Assembly (NCBI RefSeq): GCF_014200725.1
Contig: NZ_JACHCL010000001.1
Location: 2,046,001-2,110,000 of the forward strand
Reading direction: 5' to 3'
Source of the DNA: Janthinobacterium silvisoli
GTDB lineage: Bacteria > Pseudomonadota > Gammaproteobacteria > Burkholderiales > Burkholderiaceae_D
DNA: 64,000 bases
Shown: in pieces, positions 1 to 8,523 of the stretch
How positions within the stretch are numbered: position 1 is the stretch's first letter
How the letters are laid out: every line of letters starts with the position of its first letter
Notes under the pieces: model-generated
What the model saw: only the letters and a program-made list of their open reading frames with translations
What the model was told of the DNA's origin: nothing
The model's database searches: none
Program-made: the position numbers and the translations under genes

Positions 1-348
1 TCCGCCGGCGATGATCAGATGCGCTTCACCAGCCTTGATGGAGCGGGCAGCCAGACCGACCGCATCCAGGCTGGAACCGCACAGGCGGTTGATGGTGTTG
101 GCTGGGACGTCGACAGGCAGACCCGCCAGCAGCGCGGCCATGCGGCCCACGTTGCGGTTGTCTTCGCCCGCCTGGTTGGCGCAACCGTAATACACATCAT
201 CGATGGCGGCCCAGTCGACGGAGGGATTGCGCGCGATCAGCGCGGCGATCGGCAGCGCACCCAGGTCGTCGGCGCGCACGCCGGACAAGGCGCCGCCATA
301 GCGGCCAAATGGCGTACGCACGGCGTCACAGATAAAAGCTTCGTTCAT
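1..348 (-). CDS. paaJ: 3-oxoadipyl-CoA/3-oxo-5,6-dehydrosuberyl-CoA thiolase, N-terminal part
   Basis: Thiolase that performs the last CoA-dependent cleavage of the phenylacetate pathway, releasing acetyl-CoA. Only the first 116 residues are in the window; the gene runs off at base 1. The N-terminus (MNEAFICDAVRTPFGRYGG) is typical of the PaaJ/PcaF thiolases, and the nucleophilic cysteine is visible at about residue 90 in NRLCGSS. It follows paaK by 20 bp on the same strand, so it is the distal gene of the paa operon as seen here. PcaF of the beta-ketoadipate pathway is nearly identical in this region, so the symbol rests mainly on the paa context. Confidence 0.88.
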   Translation of the reverse strand, partial: MNEAFICDAVRTPFGRYGGALSGVRADDLGALPIAALIARNPSVDWAAIDDVYYGCANQAGEDNRNVGRMAALLAGLPVDVPANTINRLCGSSLDAVGLAARSIKAGEAHLIIAGG

Positions 349-368
349 GGTCTATCCTGCAAAATCGT

Positions 369-1697
369 TTAAGAAAAATTCTTCGGACGCTGGTCGATCA
401 CGCGCTTGGCCTTGCCCGTCAGGGTGCGTTCGATGCCGGAAGCGGCCACCAGGCGCACGCGCGTGCTCACGCCCACATGCGTCTTGATGCGGTGTTCCAG
501 TTCACGCGCCAGGCCATCCGTCTCGCTGGCTGACAGGCTTGCCGTCAGGTCGAGGCGCAGTTCGGCGATCACTTCCAGCTTGTCCAGGTGGCCGTCGCGC
601 GTAACGATGAGCTGGTATTGCGGCGCCAGCTTCGGCATTTTCAGGATCAGTTCTTCTATCTGCGTGGGAAAGACATTCACGCCACGGATAATCAGCATGT
701 CGTCCGAGCGGCCCGTGATCTTGCCGATGCGGCGCATCGAGCGCGAGGTGGGCGGCAGCAAGCGCGTCAAATCGCGCGTGCGGTAGCGGATGATGGGCAA
801 CGCCTCTTTCGACAGCGAGGTAAACACCAGTTCGCCTTCTTCGCCGTCTGGCAGCACCTCGCCCGTATCCGGGTCGATGATCTCGGGGTAGAAATGGTCT
901 TCCCAAATCACCGGTCCATCCTTGCTCTCGATGCATTCGGACGCTACACCTGGGCCCATCACTTCCGACAAGCCATAGATATCGACGGCGTCGATACCGG
1001 CCCGTGCCTCGATTTCGGCGCGCATGGCGTCGGTCCACGGTTCGGCGCCAAAGATGCCCACTTTCAGCGACGATTCTGCCGGGTCCAGGCCCTGGCGCGT
1101 GAATTCCTCGATGATGTTGAGCATGTACGAAGGCGTGACCATGATGATGGATGGCTTGAAATCCTGGATCAGCTGCACCTGTTTTTCCGTCTGCCCGCCG
1201 GACATGGGGATCACCGTGCAACCCAGGCGCTCGGCGCCATAGTGCGCGCCCAAACCACCCGTAAACAAGCCATAGCCGTAGGAGATATGCACCATGTCGC
1301 CCGCGCGGCCACCACCGGCGCGGATCGAGCGCGCCACCACATTGGCCCAGGTGTCGATATCGTTTTGTGTGTAACCGACCACCGTGGCCTTGCCCGTGGT
1401 ACCGCTCGATGCATGGATGCGCACCACTTGTTCGCGCGGCACGGCAAACAGGCCAAACGGGTAATTGTCGCGCAAGACCTTTTTATCGGTGAATGGAAAT
1501 TTGGCCAGGTCGGCCAGCGATTTCAAGTCGTCCGGATGCACGCCCGCCGCATCGAAGGCGGCGCGGTAATGGGGCACATTATCGTAAGCGTGTTTGAGCG
1601 ACCATTGCATGCGTTCGAGCTGCAGCGCCTGCAATTCATCCTTGCTGGCGCGTTCGATCGCCTCCAGTTCATTCGGCTCTGGATTACGTTGGACCAT
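369..1697 (-). CDS. paaK: Phenylacetate-CoA ligase
   Basis: Activates phenylacetate with ATP and CoA to phenylacetyl-CoA, the first step of the aerobic hybrid pathway, in the cytoplasm. The 442-residue product has the normal PaaK length. The AMP-binding P-loop SSGTTGK lies at about residues 97-103, the YGLSE adenylate-binding motif is in the middle, and the small C-terminal lid domain carries GRSDDMLIIRGVNVFPTQIE. It sits between paaI and paaJ in one minus-strand operon. Upstream of the ATG the minus strand reads GAGGAGACAAG-like, a good ribosome binding site. Confidence 0.96.
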   Translation of the reverse strand: MVQRNPEPNELEAIERASKDELQALQLERMQWSLKHAYDNVPHYRAAFDAAGVHPDDLKSLADLAKFPFTDKKVLRDNYPFGLFAVPREQVVRIHASSGTTGKATVVGYTQNDIDTWANVVARSIRAGGGRAGDMVHISYGYGLFTGGLGAHYGAERLGCTVIPMSGGQTEKQVQLIQDFKPSIIMVTPSYMLNIIEEFTRQGLDPAESSLKVGIFGAEPWTDAMRAEIEARAGIDAVDIYGLSEVMGPGVASECIESKDGPVIWEDHFYPEIIDPDTGEVLPDGEEGELVFTSLSKEALPIIRYRTRDLTRLLPPTSRSMRRIGKITGRSDDMLIIRGVNVFPTQIEELILKMPKLAPQYQLIVTRDGHLDKLEVIAELRLDLTASLSASETDGLARELEHRIKTHVGVSTRVRLVAASGIERTLTGKAKRVIDQRPKNFS

Positions 1698-1718
1698 GCT
1701 TGTCTCCTCAATGGTTCT

Positions 1719-2171
1719 TTAATTATTTTCTGGTATGACGCTGCCGGCCACACGGATCGACTTGCCACGGAACAGGGCAATCGCGCGGCCATCCTGGTTA
1801 CTCACCTTGACGTCATAGATACCGCTCTTGCCAGCCAGCGACTGCTCTACCGCTTCCGCCGCCAGCACGTCGCCTTTGTGAGCTGGCGCAAGGTAATCGA
1901 TGGTGCAGGCTGCGCCCACGGTATTCATGTTGTAGCTGTTGCAGGCAAAGGCGAAAGCGCTGTCGGCCAGCGCGAAAATAAAACCGCCATGGCAGCTCAG
2001 GTGACCGTTCAACATATCGGGGCGCACCGTCATCGTCATGCGTGCATAACCGGGGCGCACCTCAGCCAGGGCCATGCCCATGGCGAGGGTGGCGCTGTCG
2101 CGCGATAGCATGGAGGCGGCGGACGCTTCGGCCAGGGCTTGCGCGCCTTGCAGGGAATCTGCCTTATGCAT
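1719..2171 (-). CDS. paaI: Hydroxyphenylacetyl-CoA thioesterase PaaI (hotdog fold)
   Basis: Hotdog-fold thioesterase that hydrolyses stalled phenylacetyl-CoA intermediates and so frees CoA. The 150-residue protein carries the PaaI signature HGGFIFALADSAFAFACNS at residues 61-79, with the catalytic aspartate at residue 70. The ATG at 2171 overlaps the stop of paaH (ATGCATAA, 8 bp), which indicates translational coupling and fixes the start; an upstream extension of the frame reads into paaH and is a shadow. Downstream is paaK. Confidence 0.93.
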   Translation of the reverse strand: MHKADSLQGAQALAEASAASMLSRDSATLAMGMALAEVRPGYARMTMTVRPDMLNGHLSCHGGFIFALADSAFAFACNSYNMNTVGAACTIDYLAPAHKGDVLAAEAVEQSLAGKSGIYDVKVSNQDGRAIALFRGKSIRVAGSVIPENN

Positions 2172-3729
2172 GGAATGGCGCTCCGCTGGCGAGTTTGCGG
2201 CGCAGCAGCGGCGAGACCCGATAACGGTCCTCCCCATAACCTGACGCCAGATTCTGCAGCACAGTGACGATGTGGCTGATGCCCACGTCATCGGCCCAGG
2301 CCAGCGGTCCGCGCGGATAATTGACGCCTTTTTGCATGGCGATATCGACGGCGGCGGCTGTGCACACGCCTTGGTTGACGGCGTCGGCGGCCTCGTTGGC
2401 CAACATGGCCACGGTGCGCATGACCGCCATGCCCGCCACGTCGTCCAGGAGGGTGACGGTGAAACCGGCTGCCTGGAACAGGCCCACGACGGCGGCATAG
2501 GCGGCGTCGCTGCACTGGTCGGCACGGGCCAGGGCGATGCGTTTGGCACTGGCGTAGTCGAGCGCCAGGTCGAACAGCACCGTATCTGCATGTTGATTGT
2601 CGTGCGCGCGCTGGGTAGCGCTGCGGCCATCGGTCAGGTAGATCGCGGCGCCATTGCAATGCAGGGCCGGCGCCGCATCATGCGCCTGGCCTTCGAGCAG
2701 CACGCGGCTGCTGACGGTAAAACCCGCTTGCTCCAGCCGCTGCACCAGGCTGTGGACGATGCCGCTATGGCTACGGCCATCGCCACCGATGGCTGCGCTC
2801 AGGGTGACCACCTCAGGTTTCGGCTGCGCCGCTTCTGCCTGCGCTACGGGAGTGGTAGCGCCTTCGCCATAGGCATAAAAGCCACGGCCCGATTTGCGGC
2901 CCAGGAATCCGGCGTTGACCATTTCCTGCTGTAGCACGGAAGGCGTAAAGCGCGGATCGTTGAAATAGGCGCCAAACACGGATTGGGTGACGGAGAAATT
3001 GACATCATGGCCGATCAGGTCCATCAACTCGAATGGGCCCATGCGGAAACCGCCCGCCTCGCGCAGCACGGCGTCGATGGTGGCAGGGTCGCCCGCCTGT
3101 TCGCTGAGCAAACGCCAGCCTTCCGCATAGAATGGACGGGCCACGCGGTTGACGATAAAGCCAGGTGTCGATTTCGCGTGCACGGGTTTCTTGCCCCAGG
3201 TAGTAGCCGTGTCATAAACGATGGCGGCGACAGTCTCGCTGGTGGCCAGGCCACTGATTACTTCCACCAGCGCCATCAAGGGCACGGGATTAAAGAAGTG
3301 CATGCCGACCAGGCGTTCCGGGCGGCGCAGTTTGGCGGCAATCGCTGTCACGGAAATCGACGAGGTATTGGTGGCCAGGATGCAGTCGTCGGCCACCAGC
3401 GCTTCCAGTTCCGCAAAAACGCTGCGCTTGACGTCGAGGTTTTCCACGATGGCTTCCACCACCAGCATAGCATCTGCCACGTCGGCCAGGCTGCCCGCCG
3501 CCTGCAGGCGGGCCGTGGCGGCTAGCGCTTCGTCTGCCGTCATGCGGCCCTTTTCAGCCAGCTTGCCATACATCTTGCCGATATCGGCCAAGGCTTTGCT
3601 GACGGCTTCTGGGCGCGTGTCGTACAACTTGACGCGATAACCTGCGGCCGCCGCGACTTGCGCGATGCCCGCGCCCATGGCGCCACTGCCGATCACGGCG
3701 ACGACTGAATTTTTTTGCAATGCTGCCAT
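2164..3729 (-). CDS. paaH: 3-hydroxyacyl-CoA dehydrogenase PaaH
   Basis: NAD-dependent oxidation of 3-hydroxyadipyl-CoA to 3-oxoadipyl-CoA. The 521-residue protein begins with a Rossmann fold (GSGAMG at residues 14-19) and has the NTSS (121-124) and HFFNP (144-148) motifs of the family, with His144 as the catalytic base. After the C-terminal domain ending in LGRKSGRGFY there is a second, diverged dehydrogenase C-terminal-like half that ends around residue 515. It is somewhat longer than E. coli PaaH (about 475 residues). It starts 9 bp after paaG and overlaps paaI by 8 bp. Confidence 0.94.
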   Translation of the reverse strand: MAALQKNSVVAVIGSGAMGAGIAQVAAAAGYRVKLYDTRPEAVSKALADIGKMYGKLAEKGRMTADEALAATARLQAAGSLADVADAMLVVEAIVENLDVKRSVFAELEALVADDCILATNTSSISVTAIAAKLRRPERLVGMHFFNPVPLMALVEVISGLATSETVAAIVYDTATTWGKKPVHAKSTPGFIVNRVARPFYAEGWRLLSEQAGDPATIDAVLREAGGFRMGPFELMDLIGHDVNFSVTQSVFGAYFNDPRFTPSVLQQEMVNAGFLGRKSGRGFYAYGEGATTPVAQAEAAQPKPEVVTLSAAIGGDGRSHSGIVHSLVQRLEQAGFTVSSRVLLEGQAHDAAPALHCNGAAIYLTDGRSATQRAHDNQHADTVLFDLALDYASAKRIALARADQCSDAAYAAVVGLFQAAGFTVTLLDDVAGMAVMRTVAMLANEAADAVNQGVCTAAAVDIAMQKGVNYPRGPLAWADDVGISHIVTVLQNLASGYGEDRYRVSPLLRRKLASGAPFHA

Positions 3730-3738
3730 AGCGACTCC

Positions 3739-4530
3739 TTAATGTCCTTTGAATTGCGGTGCGCGCTTTTCCATGAAGGCGGCCACGCCTTCGCGGTAAT
3801 CGTCGCTGTTACCGAGTTCGCTCATCATGCCGGCTTCCAGCGCCAGCTGCTGCGGCAAAGTATTGGCGCCGCTGGCGGCCAGCGCCTGCTTGGTAAAGGC
3901 CAGGCCCTTGGTAGGCGCGGTGGAAAAGTGCACGGCCAGCTTGCGGGTTTCCTCAGCCAGCTGCGCATCGTCGACGCATTTCCAGATCAGCCCCCAGTCT
4001 TCGGCTTTTTCCGCCGTCAGTTTTTCACCGAGCATGGCCAACCCCATGGCGCGCGCCGAACCGATCAGGCGCGGCAGGAAAAAGGTGCCGCCCGTATCCG
4101 GGATCAAGCCCAGTTTGCAGAATACTTCCACGAAGCTGGCCGATTTACCGGCGATGACGATATCGCAGGCCAGCGCCAGGTTGGCGCCCGCGCCGGCCGC
4201 CACGCCATTGACGGCGCAAATCACCGGCATGGCCAAGGCTTTCAGCGCCAGCACCAGCGGCGCATAGTTTTTTTCCACCGACTCGCCCAGGTCCACGCCT
4301 TTCGAACCTGGCTCCACGGCGCGGTCGGACAAATCCTGGCCCGCGCAAAAGCCGCGGCCCGCCCCCGTCAGCACGAAGACGCGCACGGATTTGTCTGCGT
4401 TGACGCGTCCAATCGCGTCGCGCACTTCTTCGTGCATCGCTTGCGTAAAGCTGTTGAGTTTATCGGGACGATTCAGGGTCAACGTGGCGATGCCCTGCTC
4501 GATGGTGAAGAGGATGTTTTGGTAGCTCAT
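3739..4530 (-). CDS. paaG: 1,2-epoxyphenylacetyl-CoA isomerase
   Basis: Crotonase-fold enzyme that isomerises ring-1,2-epoxyphenylacetyl-CoA to the oxepin-CoA. The 263 residues align in my memory with E. coli PaaG along the whole length: GRGFCAGQDL at 58-67 forms the first oxyanion strand, NGVAAGAGAN at 108-117 the second, and the catalytic aspartate is Asp145 in GLIPDTGGT. The end DYREGVAAFMEKRAPQF is also PaaG-like rather than PaaF-like. It lies between paaE and paaH. The hydratase PaaF, normally next to it in E. coli, is absent from this cluster. Confidence 0.93.
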   Translation of the reverse strand: MSYQNILFTIEQGIATLTLNRPDKLNSFTQAMHEEVRDAIGRVNADKSVRVFVLTGAGRGFCAGQDLSDRAVEPGSKGVDLGESVEKNYAPLVLALKALAMPVICAVNGVAAGAGANLALACDIVIAGKSASFVEVFCKLGLIPDTGGTFFLPRLIGSARAMGLAMLGEKLTAEKAEDWGLIWKCVDDAQLAEETRKLAVHFSTAPTKGLAFTKQALAASGANTLPQQLALEAGMMSELGNSDDYREGVAAFMEKRAPQFKGH

Positions 4531-4551
4531 GGCGTGTCTCGCTAAGTTGTT

Positions 4552-5631
4552 TTATTCAGCCTGGTCGAAATCGACGACCACTTTATCGGTCAAAGGAAAA
4601 CTCTGGCAGCTCAAAACGAAGCCGCGCGCCACTTCGTAGTCTTCCAGCGCGTAGTTGACGTCCATCTCGATCTTGCCTTGCGTGACCTTGCAGCGGCAGG
4701 TGGAGCACACTCCCCCCTTGCACGAATAGCGCATGTCTATGCCTTGACGCAGGCCGGCGTCGAGGATGGATTCCTTGTCGCGGTCCATGGTAAAGCTGGT
4801 GTGGTAACCATCCATGATGACGGTCACTTCCGTCTCCTGCCGCGCGGCCGTATCAAGCTGGGCACGCGGCTTGTGGGCCTTTTTCGGGATGCTGGCGGCG
4901 AACAGCTCGATCTTGATATTCTGCTTGGGCATGCCGGCCGCCTGCAGGGCATTCGATACGCCCAGCATCATGTCTTCCGGACCGCAGATGAAGGCGTGGT
5001 CGTAGTCTTCGACCTTGATCCAGTGCTGCAAAAACTGCTCGCATTTTTCCTGCGTGATGCGGCCATTGAACAATTCGATATCCTGCTGCTCGCGGCTCAT
5101 CACGTAGACCAGGTTCAAGCGCTCCAGGTACACATCCTTCAAGTCCGTCAATTCTTCCTTGAAGATGACGGAAGACGATGCGCGGTTGCCGTAAAAGAGC
5201 GTGAAGCGGCTCAAGGGTTCGGCCAGCAAAGTGGTCTTGATGATGGAGAGGATGGGCGTGATGCCGCTGCCAGCCGCAAACGCCAGGTAGTGCTTGCGAT
5301 TCACGCAATCGAGCGGCACGTTGAAGTGGCCCATGGGCGGCATCACGTCGATGCGGTCGCCCGCTTTCAGGGTGTCATTCGCCCAGGTTGAGAACGCACC
5401 ACCCGGCGTGCGCTTGATGGCCACGCGCAGGGTACCGTCCTGCACCGCCGAACAGATGGAATAGGAGCGGCGCACATCTTCCGCATCGATGTGGGCGCGC
5501 AGGGTCAGGTGCTGGCCCTGCTGGAAGCGGAACTGTGGCTGCAATTCGGCCGGCACGGCAAACGTGACGGCGATGGTGTCGCGCGTTTCATGGCGCACCT
5601 CGGCCACGGACAGCGGATAAAATTTACTCAT
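4552..5631 (-). CDS. paaE: Phenylacetyl-CoA epoxidase reductase subunit PaaE
   Basis: Electron-transfer component of the phenylacetyl-CoA 1,2-epoxidase: it passes electrons from NADPH through FAD and a 2Fe-2S cluster to the diiron PaaA. The 359-residue protein has an FAD-binding RSYS motif (55-58), a nucleotide-binding segment AAGSGITPIL, and a C-terminal plant-type ferredoxin domain with CKGGVCSTC and a fourth cysteine in LSCQSF. It follows paaD by 38 bp and precedes paaG by 21 bp. Confidence 0.95.
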   Translation of the reverse strand: MSKFYPLSVAEVRHETRDTIAVTFAVPAELQPQFRFQQGQHLTLRAHIDAEDVRRSYSICSAVQDGTLRVAIKRTPGGAFSTWANDTLKAGDRIDVMPPMGHFNVPLDCVNRKHYLAFAAGSGITPILSIIKTTLLAEPLSRFTLFYGNRASSSVIFKEELTDLKDVYLERLNLVYVMSREQQDIELFNGRITQEKCEQFLQHWIKVEDYDHAFICGPEDMMLGVSNALQAAGMPKQNIKIELFAASIPKKAHKPRAQLDTAARQETEVTVIMDGYHTSFTMDRDKESILDAGLRQGIDMRYSCKGGVCSTCRCKVTQGKIEMDVNYALEDYEVARGFVLSCQSFPLTDKVVVDFDQAE

Positions 5632-5669
5632 GCTTCATCTCCAGTTTCTGCGCAAGGCGTGCCTGTTTT

Positions 5670-6224
5670 TTAGTGGCACTTGAAGTAGTCAAACGGTTCG
5701 CGGCAATCGAGGCATTTATACAGGGCCTTGCACGGCGTGGAGCCGAACTGGCTGGTCAGCTGCGTGTGGGTCGAACCACAGTTCGGGCAGATCACGTCCA
5801 GCTTCGGTATGGCGTGGCGCTTGACTCCCGCCCCTGCACCACCTCGCAAGCCGCTGATATCGATCACCTGCTGCTGCGGCGGCGCGATGCCATAGCCTTT
5901 CAGTTTGGCCCTGCCAGTCTCGCTCATCCAGTCCGTGGTCCATGCAGGCGCCAGCTGGTTCACCAGCGTGACCTTGGCCACACCATGGCTGTGCAAGGCA
6001 TCGGTGACGGCGTCGGCGATCACCTGCATGGCTGGGCAGCCAGAATACGTGGGCGTGATGGTCACGATGCACTCATCCCCATCCACCGCATTGACCACAT
6101 CGACGGCGCGCACGATGCCCAGGTCCACCACTGAAATGACGGGGATTTCCGGGTCCGGCACTTCGCCCAGCCATGCCCAGACCTGGGCGGCGTCCAGCGC
6201 AGCTGCACCAGCGGCGGTATGCAT
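5670..6224 (-). CDS. paaD: Phenylacetate epoxidase accessory protein PaaD (MIP18/DUF59 plus zinc ribbon)
   Basis: Small protein needed for phenylacetyl-CoA epoxidase activity and thought to help Fe-S or diiron maturation. The N-terminal half carries the MIP18/DUF59 domain (VPDPEIPVISVVDLGI and the YSGCPA motif), and the C-terminus is a zinc ribbon with CPNCGS and CLDC pairs. I chose the ATG at 6224 because it forms a TAATG junction with the paaC stop codon; a GTG at 6230, two codons upstream in the same frame, is the alternative. The product is 184 residues. Confidence 0.9.
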   Translation of the reverse strand: MHTAAGAAALDAAQVWAWLGEVPDPEIPVISVVDLGIVRAVDVVNAVDGDECIVTITPTYSGCPAMQVIADAVTDALHSHGVAKVTLVNQLAPAWTTDWMSETGRAKLKGYGIAPPQQQVIDISGLRGGAGAGVKRHAIPKLDVICPNCGSTHTQLTSQFGSTPCKALYKCLDCREPFDYFKCH

Positions 6225-6976
6225 TACCACTCCGCCCCGGGATAGGCACGCTGCAGGAACTGCATCTCGGCCAGGATAAAACCCAGGTGCTCCGTGTGGC
6301 GGCCCTGCTTGCCGCCCTTTTGCATCCAGGCGTCGGGCGCTGGCATGACCAGGGTGGCTTCGGCGAAAATCTCGGCCACGTGTTCCAGGAAAGCTGCACG
6401 CAATACCGCGCTCGAAGGCGCGATGCCGGCGTCAAACATCGCCTGGTCGACCGCGTCATAATTGAACATCTCGCCCGTGTACATCCATAGCGCGTCGGCC
6501 GCAGCCTGCGTTTTCGCATGGCTTTCCGCCGTGCCATCGCCCAGGCGCACGATCAAGTCGCCGCTGCGGCGCAAGTGATAAGTCACTTCCTTGATCGATT
6601 TTTGCGCCACTTCCACGATGCGCGGATCGCCGCACTTGAGCAGCTCGGCCAGCTGGAAGTAATGCCAGGTATCGAAGAAAAACTGGCGCATCAGGGTGTC
6701 GGCGTAATTGCCGTTCGGCTGCTCCAGCAGCAAACAGTTCTTGAAGTCGTGGGCATCGCGCAAAAAGGCGATATCGTCTTCGTCGCGGCCCGCGCCTTCC
6801 AGTTCGGCCGCATAGCTGAACCACAGGCGCGTCTGGCCCAGCAGATCGAGCGCCACATTGGTCAGCGCCATGTCTTCTTCCAGCGCCGGCCCCTTGCCGC
6901 ACAGCTGCGACAGCTGCTGGCTGAGAATCAGCGCATTGTCGCCCAGGCGCAGCAGGTAGTTGACCTTATCGTCCAT
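6224..6976 (-). CDS. paaC: Phenylacetyl-CoA epoxidase structural subunit PaaC
   Basis: Non-catalytic ferritin-like partner of PaaA in the epoxidase core. The 250-residue protein starts MDDKVNYLLRLGDNALILSQ, and has the family segments DLLGQTRLWFSYAAELEG and RQFFFDTWHYFQLAELL. The start at 6976 is preferred over an upstream extension to 7063 because the extension reads through the end of paaB as low-complexity arginine-rich sequence. It is 13 bp after paaB and joined to paaD by TAATG. Confidence 0.94.
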   Translation of the reverse strand: MDDKVNYLLRLGDNALILSQQLSQLCGKGPALEEDMALTNVALDLLGQTRLWFSYAAELEGAGRDEDDIAFLRDAHDFKNCLLLEQPNGNYADTLMRQFFFDTWHYFQLAELLKCGDPRIVEVAQKSIKEVTYHLRRSGDLIVRLGDGTAESHAKTQAAADALWMYTGEMFNYDAVDQAMFDAGIAPSSAVLRAAFLEHVAEIFAEATLVMPAPDAWMQKGGKQGRHTEHLGFILAEMQFLQRAYPGAEW

Positions 6977-6989
6977 CACGATCTCCGCA

Positions 6990-7274
6990 TCACAGGTTCT
7001 TGACTTCTTCCGGCATCGGGAAGAACGTGGGGTGGCGGTAGACCTTGCTGTTCGATGGTTCAAACAGGGCGCCCTTGTCGCCAGGGCTGCTGGCGACGAT
7101 ATCGGCCGCGCGCACCACCCAGATGCTCACACCTTCATTGCGGCGCGTGTAGACGTCGCGCGCGTGGTTGACCGCCATGGTGGCGTCGGATGCGTGCAGG
7201 CTACCCACATGCTTGTGTGCCAGGCCGTGCTGGCTGCGGATGAATACTTCCCACAATGGCCATTCTTTGCTCAT
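6990..7274 (-). CDS. paaB: Phenylacetyl-CoA epoxidase subunit PaaB
   Basis: Small bridging subunit of the epoxidase complex. The 94-residue product begins MSKEWPLWEVFIRSQHGLAH and contains the typical ARDVYTRRNEGVSIWVV and SKVYRHPTFF segments. The minus strand shows GAGGAGAACAAG just before the ATG at 7274, which decides this start over an in-frame upstream extension. It lies 23 bp after paaA. Confidence 0.95.
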   Translation of the reverse strand: MSKEWPLWEVFIRSQHGLAHKHVGSLHASDATMAVNHARDVYTRRNEGVSIWVVRAADIVASSPGDKGALFEPSNSKVYRHPTFFPMPEEVKNL

Positions 7275-7297
7275 CTTGTTCTCCTCTATTCTCTGTA

Positions 7298-8290
7298 TCA
7301 GGCTGCCGCTTTTGTATTGGCGGCTTGCTTGTCGGCGTAGGCGACCAGCGCGTCGCGGAACCACTCGCCATCGTCATACGCCTTGACGCGCGTTTGCAAA
7401 CGCTCGCGGTTGCACGGGCCATTGCCCTTCAATACATTGTTGAACTCAGCCCAGTCGATTTCGCCGAATTCGTAATGGCCTGTTTCGGGATTGAATTTCA
7501 GGTCGGGATCGGGCACGGTCAAGCCCAGGTATTCGATTTGCGGCACGGTCTGGTCAACCATGCGCTGGCGCAGTTCATCGTTCGAGAACAGCTTGATGCG
7601 CCATTGCGCCGATTGCGCGCTGTTGACGGAAGCGGCGTCGGACGGACCGAACATCATCAGCGATGGCCACCACCAGCGGTTCAAGGCATCTTGCGCCATG
7701 GCTTTCTGTTCGGGAGTGCCCTTGCACAGCGACATCATGATGTCGTAGCCCTGGCGCGCATGGAACGATTCCTCCTTGCAGACGCGAATCATGGCCCGCG
7801 CATACGGACCATAGGAGCAGCGGCACAGGGGAATCTGGTTGATGATGGCCGAACCATCGACCAGCCAGCCGATGGCGCCCATATCTGCCCACGACAAGGT
7901 GGGATAGTTAAAAATGCTGGAATATTTGGCTTTGCCCGAATGCAAGGCGGCCAGCAGCTCATCGCGCGAAACACCCAGGGTTTCCGCCGCGCTATACAAA
8001 TACAGGCCATGGCCCGCTTCATCCTGGATCTTGGCCAGCAGGATCGATTTGCGCTTCAGGGTCGGTGCGCGCGTGACCCAGTTGCCTTCTGGTAACTGAC
8101 CGACGATTTCCGAGTGCGCGTGCTGTGAAATCTGGCGTATCAGGGTCTTGCGATAGGCGTCCGGCATCCAGTCCTTGGCCTCGATCTTGATGCCTTCGTC
8201 GATGCGCGCCTGGAAAGCAAGTTCATCCTGCCCCATATCAGCTATGGAACGGACGTTTTTCAGGCCGGTTTCAACCATTTGTGCGTACAT
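7298..8290 (-). CDS. paaA: Phenylacetyl-CoA epoxidase catalytic diiron subunit PaaA
   Basis: Oxygenase subunit that epoxidises the ring of phenylacetyl-CoA. The 330-residue protein has the two carboxylate/histidine metal-binding repeats of bacterial diiron oxygenases, EAGH at residues 91-94 and EESFH at 173-177. GGGAGACAG-type ribosome binding sequence precedes the ATG at 8290; a 13-codon upstream extension is not needed. This is the first gene of the minus-strand paa operon, transcribed divergently from paaX. Confidence 0.96.
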   Translation of the reverse strand: MYAQMVETGLKNVRSIADMGQDELAFQARIDEGIKIEAKDWMPDAYRKTLIRQISQHAHSEIVGQLPEGNWVTRAPTLKRKSILLAKIQDEAGHGLYLYSAAETLGVSRDELLAALHSGKAKYSSIFNYPTLSWADMGAIGWLVDGSAIINQIPLCRCSYGPYARAMIRVCKEESFHARQGYDIMMSLCKGTPEQKAMAQDALNRWWWPSLMMFGPSDAASVNSAQSAQWRIKLFSNDELRQRMVDQTVPQIEYLGLTVPDPDLKFNPETGHYEFGEIDWAEFNNVLKGNGPCNRERLQTRVKAYDDGEWFRDALVAYADKQAANTKAAA

Positions 8291-8374
8291 GATCTGTCTC
8301 CCATGTTCTATGCATGCGCAGCGGCGCATGGCGATAATCAGATAATACGATACAAAAATCAGTTTGCATACACT

Positions 8375-8386
8375 TGATTTGAATCA
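8375..8386. promoter_or_regulatory. Candidate PaaX operator between paaA and paaX
   Basis: TGATTTGAATCA is an inverted repeat with perfect 5-bp arms (TGATT/AATCA) around a 2-bp centre. It lies in the AT-rich divergent region 8291-8523. PaaX of E. coli is known to bind a palindrome containing TGATTC and GAATCA half-sites, which matches these arms closely. A wider inverted pair, ATACGA at 8345-8350 and TCGTAT at 8397-8402, flanks it. A possible -10 for paaX is TATGAT at 8424-8429. Confidence 0.55.
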
Positions 8387-8523
8387 TTTAAATATTTCGT
8401 ATCCTGTGAATATTTTTGCAATGTATGATGTGAAAAATAATTACCGCCTTTCCGCACGGCAAACGCGCGGCAAAGTAAACTGTGCATCTCATACAAACAC
8501 CGCAGCAGCCAGACCAGGATCAC

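Noticed and set aside
588-2108. Long plus-strand reading frame of 506 codons opposite paaK and paaI
   Set aside because: It is the opposite-strand shadow of two well-recognised genes; the product is low in recognisable motifs and high in His/Arg/Gln, as expected from GC-rich antisense reading.
3739-4530. PaaF identity for the crotonase gene
   Set aside because: The active-site context GLIPDTGGT with Asp, and the tail, match PaaG, which uses an aspartate; PaaF-type hydratases have the usual two glutamates.
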